Assembly: GCF_047663525.1 (NCBI RefSeq)
Contig: NC_092592.1
Span: 24,361,001 to 24,425,000 of the forward strand
Source: Anas platyrhynchos
Taxonomy: Eukaryota; Chordata; Aves; Anseriformes; Anatidae
Reading direction: 5' to 3'
Length of the DNA stretch: 64,000 nt
The notes under the pieces are model-generated. The model was not told where the DNA came from, searched no databases, and was given only the letters and a program-made list of their open reading frames with translations. This document shows positions 1 to 12,354 of this stretch, one piece after another (position 1 is the stretch's first letter; each line of letters begins with the position of its first letter). A program made the position numbers and the translations under genes.

Positions 1-3000
1 TTTGTTTTTTAAATGTATGTGTCCTACCTTCATTCTTCATTCCACAGTTAGCGGACTGACACATGCATTGGCAACGCCCCTTGTTGAACTCAATATGAGG
101 TCTGCTAAAATACCTCTACTGCTCCAGGCTTTCAGCTGATCAAAAATTGAAGTCGTGAAAGGGTGAGCTTCAGCTTTGCCTTCTCCATTATTTAAGTTGG
201 TTCAAAGTAAATCATTCTGCCCTCTAATAGTGAAGGAAGTCACAGAAGTAATTGATTTCTAGTACTGCTTAACAGAGGGCTTCATTAGAATGCCAAAAAA
301 AAAAAAGTGCATTTTTTTCAAAGAATTTATATCTGGTCATTCTTGTATTCATTTAAAGAAGCAGAAAATGCACTCGTTGTAGCAACATACAGATAGACAC
401 TGTAAGTCAAGAACCCATACAAGTGCTATAGAATAAAAATTAGTTGCCTTCTTAAATTTAGCAGTTTATTTTGGGGAAAAAAAAAATCTGAATGTTTCTA
501 GAAATATCAAGTGGCTTTTCTATCTTAAATACATCTGGAGACTGTTTCTTTGGCATCTTTCACAGTATGTTGGAGATGTGCTATGAAAAAAAATAATTAT
601 TTTCATCATTTAAATTAGAAGAATTCAAGAATAAAAGGGGGGGGGGGCGAAGAGCTAAAATGATGCAGGACATCATGGATAACGTTCTCTGTCATCACAG
701 TAGAGTACAACAGCTGAAACTGGAGTAAGACTTTTGGTTTATTCAGAGCTTAATCCTTTTACTGAACTGCCAACAACCTGAAGGCTGGAGACTGGTTTTC
801 CATGATGTGAGCTGATTTGAAGGCTATTACAAGGAAGAGTAAACATTAAGAGATAATTATGAAAGAAAACCCCATCTTCTAGATACATGACTTCTGCCTT
901 TCTCACCTCAAAAAAACAAACAAACAAAAAACAAACACCCAACCACCTCGACTGTAGAATGGTGTGGTTTTACCTAAAGAACTGAAGCAGTGGGAGAATG
1001 CTGGTATATTATGCGCTAGCAAAAAATGGAGTTGGCCCTGTACTATAAATTAGTGATTTTTATGGAGCAGGAATACACAGGCTATAGAAGTCCATGTCAA
1101 CTGCTCTTGTATTACAAAATTAAAACAGTTCAATAGTGTTTAATAGAACTATAATATGAATAAGAATTAAAAAAAAAAAAAACACTAACAAGGAAACATC
1201 AAGGAAAGACGTGTTTAAAAGGAGAAGAACCCACTGCACACTGCTCAGCTGTTTTTATATGTTCTTGCTGGTGTATTTGCCTTGATGCTATATTGGCCAC
1301 TGTTTCTGAAAAGGTATATTCCAGTTTGATACAAATGTGCGTCCTGTTTACTAAGTGTTTGCTTTAAGAATAGTTTATAAAATATTTTTCCTTGATTCTG
1401 GAGTAATATGCCACAAAGAGTCTTTTTCTTCATTATGACACCTGGTATCCCTTGCCCAGAGTGTGCCTTCTGGCTCTGAAATCTTGTAGCCTAAGCCAGA
1501 ATGCAATGCTGGTGAGGAAAAACTGTTTTGCTGAAGCCCTGCTACAATGAGCATTTCCTGAAATGCCTATATTTTTTTGGAGGTCCACCTAGCTATGCAG
1601 AATATTTTTTTTTGAACTATTGCTGTGGGTGTAAAAGGCTTAATAGTGGGAGCTGTTGTAATGGAGGGCTTTCTGGGTTATGATAGCACAGCTGTTCTCT
1701 CTTTTAAGCTCATAAAAAGCTTTAGACTGAAGGCTGGCAGCACACCAAGGAGACATTATCAGTCTGATACTACTGTAATTTGTAGCTTGGAAGCACAGGG
1801 TAATGGACTACATGATGTGCTTGCTTAGAGTGAAAATATGGTTATTAATTACCATTATCAATTTATTAGCACAATTGAGCTTGACAGCACTAATATTCTA
1901 CTATTAATCCGAAATATAAGAGACAAATATCTAATTATTGGTTTGCTGTCTTGAACCCCAGCTCTGTTAGCTATCTGCCTCCCTCCGTTAACAAATGCAT
2001 ACCAAGAACATTTTCCATGATAACGCCTCTGGTGACTATATTACTGATTCAGTCATTAGTAAACTCCCTGTGCTTTCTTATTTTATGCATTTATTCAAAT
2101 TACTTTGTAAAACTGATAGTTCTTTGCACTTTGATTTTTATTTCCCAAAATCTACATGTAATATTAGAGAGACTTTTAAGATTGATCATCAAATAAAGGA
2201 TAAATCCAGCTGTGCATAGGTAGTAATTACCTTGTCATATTTTTTCAGTATGATTTCTAACTGATTAATTCAGCTTTATCAACAGCAAAAATGTCAATAG
2301 GTGTGCAAAACTGGATTACATTGTCCCATGTTTATAACCTGCATCACTGTTTTTCCCTTCAGGTAGTCAGTCTTGGGAGTTTCTCATCCTGAAGTAGGTA
2401 TCTTCGCTTCATTCAATAAATTGCTCTAGACACCATTTGATTGCTTGTCCTAGATCTCTCCTGACAACTGACCTACAAGTAAATACCTCTTTATTATAGA
2501 CGTAGAACACAAATCAAGATGAATCCTTCTCTTAGTGATCTCCAAAGTCTTTGTATCAAACCCTTGAGTGTCATCTGTGTGTTGCTTAGATCTCGTAAAG
2601 GTGAATTCAGATGGGCATGACTCAATCTGTGTCAAGGTGCTACCTAGCTAATGGGTAGTGTCACTTCTGGGTTTCCCATTTCTGCAAATAACTATGCCTT
2701 TAATCTGATGTGGCTTCTAGTGAGAACTATAAAATTCCTGATGCACCACTAGGAATCAATGTATGCACCACCTAGTTAGTCCTCAGACTGGTCACACTTG
2801 GAATGAAGTAAAATCCTGGGAGTTACCTACTTTGCCAGAAGCCTAGGATACCACGAGAGCAATTTCTCAGATGTGTGAGAGCTTCATCTCTGGGTACTGC
2901 ATTTAAACTAGTAGTGCTTCAGTGATGTTGGCTGAGACTGTCAGCCAACTCAGCTACTCAGCTGGTAGCAGCTGAGAATATGGTTCATGCTGGAAGAAAA

Positions 3001-3807
3001 TGGCGAGTCCTTAAAGTGCCATTTGAAAAGGCTAGGTGATTTGTTATTCTTTTTAAAGATTTTCAAGTATAACTTGTCTGCTGACTGGATGACATGCAAG
3101 TCCCAGCATAAAAAATAACACTTTTATAGTTGGTTTTCAAACAGAAGGTGAGTATGAAATTCCTTCTCCAAGTGTTTGTGTAAGTAAAGCTTGGATGTCC
3201 TGGGAAAAAGAATACAAAAAGGGAAAAACTGTTCAGGAAGCAAACTTATTCACAGGTAGCATGTCATTCTCTCACAAGTAATGTGGTACTGCAACTGCCA
3301 ATGGGCAAGTCAAATATTTCAGTGGTAAAATCAAGCTTCTTTTCCTTTAAAGAAAAACTTTACTAAATAGTACTGACATTTTTTATCCCTGCTGTGGAAA
3401 GGCCCTTTGGGAACAGAAATGTTGCAACCCCTTTAGTGTTTCTTAAGCCAGACTGACTTTTCAATTCTCACCATATTTTCCAAGCTAAAGTCAGAAACAA
3501 AATCAAAGTGCAGCTGTCACCTTTCTTAGAGTGAAGAGATGATATTAAATATAAGTGTGATTAACATCCAGTAAAAACAAAGTTGAAGAAAATGCCAGAG
3601 CCGAGCCTGGGAGTGCCTGTGTTCTGGTAAAAATGAAGTCAAGTGATCCACCATGGCACCTGTATGGTTTAAAATTAGATAATGATAGTCAAAGGCATCT
3701 TGCTTGAATGCTAGATAATCACCTCATTAATCATTCAGATGGTGTACTTTCATTCATTATCCCTTGCTTGAATCGTTATGAAAGTTATTTTTTTTGTGGA
3801 AGAGAAG
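1..3807. other. Intergenic, no gene seen
   Basis: AT-rich sequence with many short A and T runs and a 10-base G run near 638. The open frames are short, have no recognisable domains, and are not bounded by convincing splice sites. No RNA gene or repeat family was recognised by eye. Old, diverged repeats could be missed. Confidence 0.6.
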
Positions 3808-5215
3808 ATCATAGAATCATAGAATATCCTGAGTTGGAAGGGACCCTTAAGGATCATCAAGTCCAACTCTTGACACCGCACAGGTCTACCCAAGTTCAGA
3901 CCATGTGACTAAGTGCACAGTCCAATCTCTTCTTAAATTCAGTCAGGCTCGGTGCAGTGACCACTTCCCTGGGGAGCCTGTTCCAGTGTGCAACCACTCT
4001 CTCTGTGAAGAACCCCTTCCTGATGTCCAGCCTAAACTTCCCCTGCCTCAGCTTAACTCCATTCCCGCGGGTCCTGTCGCTGGTGTTAATGGAGAAAAGG
4101 TCTCCTGCCTCTCGACACCCCCTTACGAGGAAGTTGTAGACTGCGATGAGGTCTCCCCTCAGCCTCCTCTTCTCCAGGCTGAACAGGCCCAGTGCCCTCA
4201 GCCGTTCCTCGTACGTCTTCCCCTCCAGGCCTTTCACCATCTTCGTAGCCCTCCTCTGGACACTCTCCAACAGTTTCATGTCCTTTTTATACTGTGGTGC
4301 CCAGAACTGCACACAGTACTCGAGGTGAGGCCGCACCAGCGCAGAGTAGAGCGAGACAATCACCTCCCTCGACCTACTAGCGATGCCGTGCTTGATGCAC
4401 CCCAGGACACGGTTGGCCCTCCTGGCTGCCAGGGCACACTGCCGGCTCATATTCAACTTGTTGTCTACCACGGCCCCCAGATCCCTCTCTTCTAGGCGGC
4501 TCTCCAGCGTCTCATCGCCCAGTCTGTACGTGCAGCCAGGGTTTCCCCGTCCCAGGTGCAGGACCCGGCACTTGCTCTTATTGAACTTCATGCGGTTGGC
4601 GATCGCCCAGCTCTCCAACCTATCCAGATCCCTCTGCAAGGCCTTTCCACCCTCATTCGAGTCCACAACTCCTCCAAGTTTGGTGTCATCAGCAAACTTG
4701 CTCAAAATACCTTCTATTCCTACATCCAGATCGTTTATAAAAATATTGAAAAGTACCGGCCCTAAAATGGAGCCTTGAGGGACCCCACTAGTGACCGCCC
4801 GCCAGCCTGACGCAGCGCCATTCACCATAACCCTTTGGGCCCTGCCCGTTAGCCAATTGCTCACCCATCGTATGATGTTTTTATTTAGCTGTATGCTGGA
4901 CATTTTGTCCAGTAGGATCCTATGGGAAACCGTGTCAAAAGCCTTGCTGAAGTCCAAAAAAATCACATCAGCTGGTTTCCCTTGGTCTACCATACGGGTG
5001 ATCTTATCATAAAAGGAAATCAGGTTAGTTAGGCAGGACCTACCCTTCACAAACCCATGCTGGCTGGGACCAATGACTGCTTTGTCCCCCAGGTGCGCCT
5101 CAATACGTTCGAGAACCATCTTCTCCATGATTTTACCAGGCACTGATGTGAGACTGACAGGCCTGTAATTGCTAGGGTCTTCTTTCTGACCCTTCTTGAA
5201 AATCGGCACAACAGA
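3808..5215 (-). mobile_element. CR1 LINE copy A, 5'-truncated
   Basis: Non-LTR retrotransposon of the avian CR1 family, inserted in minus orientation. The 3' end lies at about 3808-3850: read on the minus strand it ends in two copies of an ATTCTATGAT-type octamer/decamer preceded by the typical 'gggtcccttccaactc' stretch. The body encodes the C-terminal two thirds of the ORF2 reverse transcriptase. The 5' end stops abruptly at about 5215, just before the conserved [19 protein letters not shown] region, the usual outcome of incomplete target-primed reverse transcription. No target-site duplication is evident, as expected for CR1. The sequence differs clearly from copies B and C, so it is a different subfamily. 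Confidence 0.95.
3896..5209 (-). pseudogene. CR1 ORF2 reverse transcriptase fragment, open over 437 codons
   Basis: The frame is uninterrupted from the 5' truncation point to its natural stop. Visible RT landmarks are the YRPVSL block (about residues 15-20), the [12 protein letters not shown] block (about 85-96), the [10 protein letters not shown] block (about 142-151) and the catalytic FADD box (about 172-175, both aspartates present). A typical CR1 C-terminal region ([17 protein letters not shown]) follows. The endonuclease domain, ORF1 and the promoter are missing and the first codon shown is a GTG inside the former ORF, so this is a dead fragment of a LINE polyprotein. The intact frame suggests recent insertion relative to copies B and C. 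Confidence 0.9.
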
Positions 5216-6122
5216 TATAAAAGTAAATCTGGATCTTTCTATAAAACATATGTTTAGAAGAAAATTTAATGTCTATTAGGAAAGCTCTGGAAGTCTTTCC
5301 ATCTGTGCCAAATGGCAGAAATACGCTGCTTGAAACTGTGGAAGCCATTCTTTCCCTGCCTGCAGACACCAGTCAGGACACAGAAGTGCTTGTCAGATCC
5401 ATGGGCACATCCCAGCCCCAGCTGCTGTACCAGTCCCATCTACCAGCTCAGGAGTACGAGCATTTACTGGTCTGAGGTAGTCTGGCTGCAGCACCAAGGC
5501 AGATGCATTTAAAAACATTAATTTAAAAATATTTTGGAAAATTATTTTTGAGAAATGGCAAACAGCAGAATGCAACAAGAAAAGGGTGAAGGATGAAGAA
5601 CCAGTTAATATTATTTGCCTGCACTGTGAGCGTTTCTGCAATTTCCCTATCCAGAAGACTCATCAAAAGCTATTAATGTGGAATAGACAGAGCTGAAGCA
5701 AAGTTTCTGTACTCTTCAGATTTTTATCTTTTATTACAATGTTTTCACTTAATTGCCTTCGCTTATACCAAAGCAAAATGATTTAATCATATATATAATT
5801 TAAGCTTCCCTGTTGTGAAAGCTCTACCTCTGTATATTGCAATATCTTTGTAACAATGGGGTCTGGTGTATTATAGGCACAGAAATAGATTTTATTGCCT
5901 TGTGCAATAATGTGACATATCTTCTAAAGATATGTCGCAAACAAAGCTGTACAGAAGGATAAAATGCTGTCTGTGGGGATGAAATCTGTCATTGTTCTTC
6001 CTCAAATAATTTTGAAACAGTGCCAGAGCACAAACACATCGTCCACCAGTGACCTTTGTTGATTTGAAACTTGCTAATCTGAAAGTGCTTACCTAATCTT
6101 GAGCCTGGTCTTTAGAACTCAC

Positions 6123-6212
6123 ACTGTCAGGATATTTCAATGCCATTGGAAAATAGCGCACATTCTGTGACACCTCCAGTCCCACCCAAATCGTCTCGCC
6201 TTTGCTGATCAT
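6123..6212 (-). other. Orphan exon candidate, unidentified
   Basis: A 90-base block on the minus strand is preceded by a T-rich acceptor ending TTCTTCCAG and followed by the near-consensus donor GTGAGT (plus positions 6117-6122). It is open in one frame for exactly 30 codons with phase 0 at both ends, and includes the peptide GETIWVGLEVSQNVRYFP. The composition looks protein-like, but I do not recognise a family and no partner exon with matching phase is convincing nearby. It could be a chance open stretch. Confidence 0.2.
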
Positions 6213-8236
6213 CTGGAAGAATAGATAGCAGTGAGAAATGAGACACTTCAGAATTGGATCTCTTTCTAGTGAGGTAATAGAGTAGGAAGGGACTTTTTGC
6301 TGCAGCAATATAAAGCTTCCAGCTGTAGCTCTGCAAACTTGCAATGTCCTAAATATTTATTTGGTGAATGTTATTTTCTTCTGGTTGTGGGTTTATTCTT
6401 TGTGCAGTCTTTCTTATGGAGCATTAAAAGTCATTTATGATTAAAGGCTGTTTTAGCATGAAGACTGGTGATACGTATGAAATGCCAGTTCTTGGGTGTC
6501 AGCCCTGAGCTTCCAGGTGTGCAGCTCTCACATACCCCAAATACAGTTCCTGTCTTGGGACTGTTAGCAGACCTTTTCTTGCACAGGCTTTGCTGGAGAG
6601 CCAGGATCACTGCTGGCTGCGGAAGCGAATCAGCAAGTATGGCTGCGAGTGACGTGCCCCATGCTGCAGCAAGGTCAGTCTTGTTCTGCAGGAGGGTGCT
6701 CATGTCCTGCCTGTGAACTCTTCCACAGCTTTTCCTCTCAGCTCTGACATACATGTGGCATGTGACTTGTGTGTCAAGGAGACTGGCCACCAGGATGTTA
6801 CCAGTGTTCTTCAGTTTGTTCTTCAGTTGTGTGATTGGTTGCTGAAACCATCGTGATGAGCATTAGGGAGCATCTTCATGGGGAAATTGCTAGGGATCCA
6901 TTTGCTTGTATGTAGTACATTAGCATATCTTTGTTGACAGCATTTAAACAGTGTGATGCTTTTTTTCTTTCAGCACCTGCTTAAATACAATTCTTATTCA
7001 CAGGTTTTGGATGGAGGAGTTGTGTTGCAGCCAGAGGATTCAAATTTTAGTGGAATATCTGTAAAAAAAGATGTCAGGGTAACTTTCATTCAAGAACTGG
7101 CACAAAACTGTTACAGCATACCTTTTGGGGAGAAGCTGTGAGAAAAGCAAGAAAACAAATCCACCAAAACATTACTAGGAGCTATCACTCATGAAAGGCG
7201 ATGCAAGCCCTTCTTTGAATTCTTCTTGGGCTATGGATCAGAATGTCTATTGTTTTTTCACTATCTAGCAGTAATTTTACCCCAGAAAGCTAGATATACC
7301 TTTTGTTAATCACAGAAGTCATTAGGAATATAGCTTCCTTTACATTGTGGTAGTTTGACATCTGAGCAAATTCAAATGAGTTTAGTTACTGTTCATGGGA
7401 AAGTCATCACAAGATTTGAGCCATAAAACAATGCACATAAAACTATGTTCAGTTAGTTCAGATCTAAATATAAAAGGAGTAAGATCATTTTGTGTTCTCG
7501 CTGAGGGCAGGCACAAAGATAAACTGAACTGATTTAAAAATATATGAAAATTCGAACTGCAATAGAAATCTCTGAAAATTATCTTTAAAGAGAAAGGGGA
7601 ACCTAGCAACAGCTTCTGCAGATTTTAAAAATGAAATGCCTTCTCACTACCTAAATTAAAATAAAACTGGCCCAAGATGGATCTTTTTTTTTCTAGTTGA
7701 AGATAAACCTGCTGGTTTCAGTGGAGCTATTCATGTGGAGAAATGTGATTTTTTACAATAACACGTTTTCTCCAGTCTCTTTATTCACTTTACACTATGC
7801 ACTTATAAAGATCCTGCAGACCTGTCCACATTTCATTTAATATTTTATATAGATAATTAGCGGAGAAGATGTGAAATCTGGGTATAGGCCAGATTCACTG
7901 GGTTTTCTGTAATGTCTTGAATGATAGTAGTTAGGAAAAACACCTTTTAATGTCTTTTAATGTCTTTGTAACCTGCTATTTCTTTGGTGTAAATTTAAAA
8001 GAAATACAATCTTGAGGGGTAGCCACTACCCAGGGGGTATGTCCTGCTGCATGTCTGTTAGCAAAACGAAAAGTGAGAGGATTCAGAAAATTGAGTCAAA
8101 TTATAACAGTGGGGTTGATGGAGTTGGGGGCTTTGTGGAGGGACTCATGTAACTGTGGCGATGAAACCGGAGTCATCCAGTACACATCAGAGTCCGGGCA
8201 GATGGTGCTTAAGACCTGAAAAGCTACTTCAGAATG

Positions 8237-8252
8237 CCCCCCCCCCCCCCCC
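8237..8252. repeat. C16 homopolymer tract
   Basis: Sixteen consecutive C residues, isolated in AT-rich DNA. A mononucleotide microsatellite, probably length-variable and prone to sequencing error. Confidence 0.9.
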
Positions 8253-11200
8253 AGTTGAGGAAACAGCAGTTTATGAAAAATACAGAATTTTTTTTTCACT
8301 TTTCTTTTAACTGAGAAATACTCAACTGATTGAATTGTACTTAATATGGTGTGTGTAGGTGCAGCATCTGAAATCCAACACAGGAGGCATGATTTTGGCA
8401 AAAGCAAAACAACAGATGCTTGTGACAAGCAGGTTGTATAACAGATTTCTCTTGCAACCTAGGTCAGCTGTTTTTCACCAAGATTGAGTTTAACTGAAAT
8501 GGTTAGTATTAGATAAAATATATATTCATATGCAGTTGAGGTATGATCTTGGCTTCCTTTACATTGATATTTTCACTGAATTCAGCATTTGTTAAAGTTA
8601 CAGCTAATTATAACCTTGTGGACAATAATTGTTTTACTTACACCAACTGTATATAATAGCTACTAAATCAGAGCTATTTCATTTTTTTTAATTGTACATA
8701 TATTTAGGGGAACATTCTAAAGACACGTGCAATATTTATTCTGTATTCAACTCAGCAAAACAACTGCAATTAAGGAAGAAATAAAAGGAGGAGGGGGAGG
8801 GAAGACTAATTTTGGAAAAACAGCTCCTCCAATAGCTTGGAAATACTTCTTGCAATATGTTAAGGCTAATATAACTGTCACAGCCTTCTGTGGAGCACCC
8901 TTCATGAAAACATTCAAGTGGAAAAATTGAAAAGCTCATGTAAATGTCAATCTGAATATGTGACTCTACAGTTTTTTGCTGTATGAAGTAGCTGCTTAGA
9001 CTTTAGATGGTGAAATCATGTCTTATTTTGGTGGTGGTTTCCTTTTGATTTTCTGTTGTCCTGCTTTGCTTGTTATACAACAATGTAGCAATGTGCTGTG
9101 GGAAGAGTTAGAGCTGGACACCTGCAATATCTGTGCTTCTGTGTGTATTTGGGAAGGAGAAAGGTGATGGGCGTGGGTTTTAGTCCCTTCTAGCTCCTGG
9201 AGCTGGTGTGCATAGAGGCAGTGCTGCAGCTGGAATGTGCTTCTTAGTCAATGATAATCTCAAAGTTCATGCATAAAGCAAAATAGTGCTACAAAAATGA
9301 GATGACAGACAAAAGATAAGCTATAAAAACAACACAAATGTAAGCATAATGTCAAGTGTGTGCATGTGTTGTAGTTAATCGTTTAAAAGCATTGCTTTGA
9401 AAACAGGAATAAACTTTGTCTCAACATGGTGTTCAAGTGCATCTTTCCTGTGACCTCCTGGTACCACTGCAGAGGTGCTGGGTGTAACTGTGGAGGCACT
9501 GGCTTGGTTTTAGAAGCAGCAACCTGATGGCTGCTTACTGAAGCCCATCACCTGGAGCCTCTGCCATGCTGGTTCCCATGGTGTGGGAACCAGCCTTGGT
9601 CTTCCCTCAGAAGAGTCCTCTTCATCTCTCTGCGCTTATCTCCTTGCTCTTATCTTGAGCCTTGGGGCTTAAGTTTCCTGTTCCTTGAAGAACATGGTTT
9701 CCTTTTTAGCCTGGTTTCAAAGACTCTGCCTCTGTTTACCCCTGTCTTTACCTCTTAAACTCAATAAGCAGTTCAGAGAAATTTGACGGCAGAGAGATCT
9801 CAGCTGAATACACATATCTACAGCCACCGAAGTGGGGTACACAGATATTATCTCATATGTGCAATGTGGCAGTGATGGAGGGCTGCAGGGTAGGTGTTTA
9901 ATTGACCCTAAGGAGTTAGTATTCATCTCAGCTGGGTGACAAAGAAGTAGGAGCTCCCAGGAGGTGGTGTGGGTTAAAGCCCCGCAATGTATACTTTGCT
10001 GAACTGGAACATGTTTTGATAACTATGTTTAGACATTGGCTAATAAGAGTGTTCAGATAGGGTATTTGTCAGGTTGGACTGTTTTAACACCAAGGATATT
10101 TAAAAGCTATTTTTTAGGTCATTGAGATATTAATGGTATTGTAAATGTGGAACTGCAAGGCAGGGAACTGAACTGCTTTCAGTCAGGAAAATCACTTGTA
10201 TTACAGTAAGCACATAAAGGAGGATGTATCGATCTGAGTTACAAAAAGATATGCTTGAGGAATAGCTCTGTGCAGATGCCCCTAAAATATCACTTTTGCT
10301 ATTTGTGATTCACTTTGTCCTGCTAAACCAAGGAAGTTGTGGCCTGGCAATAGACGGCAAAGTCCTGCCGAAGTTTTGCTTCAGAAAGTGTTTCTTTGGA
10401 GGGACTGCAGTGATGTAAGTAGGAAGTAATTCTGTTTCTTTATTTCTGCTGAAGTAAACCTTTGGCATTTTATAATAATTTTAATACACTTCATCAGACT
10501 TGAGCCTAACAATATTAATTGAATCTTGCCTAACCTAACTTAGCAGCTTGTCTTGTCATGAGAAAAACCGTCAATTAGAACTCACAATCCATCACTAAAA
10601 CAAAATCCTAGGAACGCAAGTCTAGCTAACTTACTGTTCATAGAGCTACTTGGTCTGTAGTAATGTTAACATTCAGGAGCCTTCCCAGTTTAGGAAAAAA
10701 TGCACATAATATCAATATTCACATGCTATTAATTCAATAACAGAAGATGCAGCCTGAAGGGCTACGTGGTGTAGCTTTCTTAAGAAGTACCTGCAGTAAT
10801 ATGCTACTTAAAATGACTATGAACAGTTGATAATATGCAATATCTGAAATTTATTACAGCCTTGAGAGTTACACTGCGTTTACTACAACAGTTCTTCCAG
10901 TAGTATGATGTTGTAATGTATATCTGTACATCAATACTGACCATTACAAATTGAGTACAAACAAATGTAGTTGCCGAGGCGATCGGCTCCGGGGCAGATG
11001 CGTTCTGCAGCGGAGTGGGGGACCGGACAGGCAGAGCTAATTTTTCCAGCACTGAGCCCACTCGAGGGAGCCGCCAGGACCAGCAGCCTTCGCGAGGGAG
11101 GTGAACGAGGAGAGAACGAGGCGTAGGCGGAGCCAGCAGCACCCCCACCCTCGCCGTTAAAAAGCTGCCCCGAGGGAATACGAGTGACCAGGAGGGCAGT

Positions 11201-11302
11201 CAGGGCGAGCAGGAAGGGCAGAACATTCCCCCTGCCCATACGAACACCTCCTCTAACGGCGGTCTACCGCTAGCTCAGCTGCAGCGGTGTACACCAGGCA
11301 CA

Positions 11303-12178
11303 GTGCGCTCTCCAGGAAGTCTGTACACACCCAGACCGACTGCCCACATCAGGGAGCGTGAGCGCGAGATAGACTTGTGGAGCAACTCCCTGAGTGGCCT
11401 GAAGGACAGGTACCGGGGTGAGACCCCCCCAGATGGGGGGCTCTTCAGAAGGGACAGGCAGCATGGAAGGGGTGGTGGTGTGGCTCTCTGTATCAGAGAG
11501 AGTTTTGATGTCGTGGAACTTGAGGCTGGGAATGATAAGGTGGAGTCCCTATGGGTTAGGATCAGCGGGAAGGCCAACAAGGGAAGCATCCTGGTGGGGG
11601 TCTGTCATAGACCACCAAACCAGGATGAGGAGACTCATGAGGAATTCTACAGGCAGCTGACAAAAGTTGTGAAATCGTCAGGACTTGTGCTTCCAGGATA
11701 TATCTGGGAAGTTGAAGTCCCCCACGAGAACAACACAGCCCAGAGAAAGCAGTCTAGGAGGTTTCTGGAGAGCATGGAAGATCGCTTCTTGATGCAGCTG
11801 GTTAGTGAGCCTACCAGGGCAGGTGCCCCGCTAGACCTTCTCTTCACAAACAGAGAAGGACTGGTGGGAGATGTGGTGGTTGGAAACTGTCTTGGGCAGA
11901 GTGGCCATGAAATGGTAGAGTTCTCCATTCTTGGAGAAGCCAGGAAGGGGACCAGTAAAACTGCTGTATTGGACTTCCGGAGGGCTGACTTTGAACTGTT
12001 CAGGACACTGGTTGGCAGAGTCCCTTGGGAGGCGGTTCTGAAGGGCAGAGGAGTCCAGGAAGGCTGGGAGCTCTTCAAGAAGGAAATCTTAATGGCGTGG
12101 GAGTGGTCTGTTCCCACATGCCCAAAGACAAGCAAGAGGAAGAGGAATGTCCTGGCTGAACAGAGAATTGTGGCTTGA
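11303..12178 (+). pseudogene. CR1 copy B: ORF1 tail joined to ORF2 endonuclease remnant
   Basis: An open segment of about 290 codons starting from a GTG within the element. The first ~35 residues resemble ORF1. The remainder is the apurinic-endonuclease-like domain of CR1 ORF2, recognised by GGGVALCIRE, ESLWVRISGKANKGSILVGV, CHRPPNQDEETHEEFYRQL and the LDLLFTNREGLVGDVVVG block. The usual GDFN-type catalytic motif is altered to LPGYIWEVEVP, so the domain is not functional. The downstream segment 12147-12452 continues the ORF2 linker in a different frame (WLNRELWLELRRKKRVYNLW). Confidence 0.85.
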
Positions 12179-12354
12179 GCTTAGGAGAAAAAAGAGGGTT
12201 TACAATCTTTGGAAAAGAGGGAGGGCCACTCGGGAGGACTATAAGGATGTTGTGAGGCAGTGCAGGGACAAAATTAGAAAGGCCAAAGCTCATCTGGAGC
12301 TCAATCTGGGTACTGCTGTCAAAGACAACAAAAATTGTTTTTACAAATACATAA

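Larger units (their letters stand above)
5216..10969. other. Intergenic, no confident gene
   Basis: AT-rich DNA with a 16-base C tract at 8237-8252 and homopurine stretches. One possible minus-strand exon (6123-6212) is listed separately. At 6953-6976 there is a good acceptor-like T-rich tract followed by AG on the plus strand, but no extended coding signal follows. Nothing else was recognised. Confidence 0.5.

Noticed and set aside
3905..4778. Plus-strand open frames across CR1 copy A
   Set aside because: Antisense shadows of the reverse-transcriptase frame.
10931..11239. Minus-strand ORF with a signal-peptide-like start (MGRGNVLPFLLALTALLVT)
   Set aside because: It is antisense to GC-rich sequence that continues into CR1 copy B, and no downstream exon with matching phase was found.
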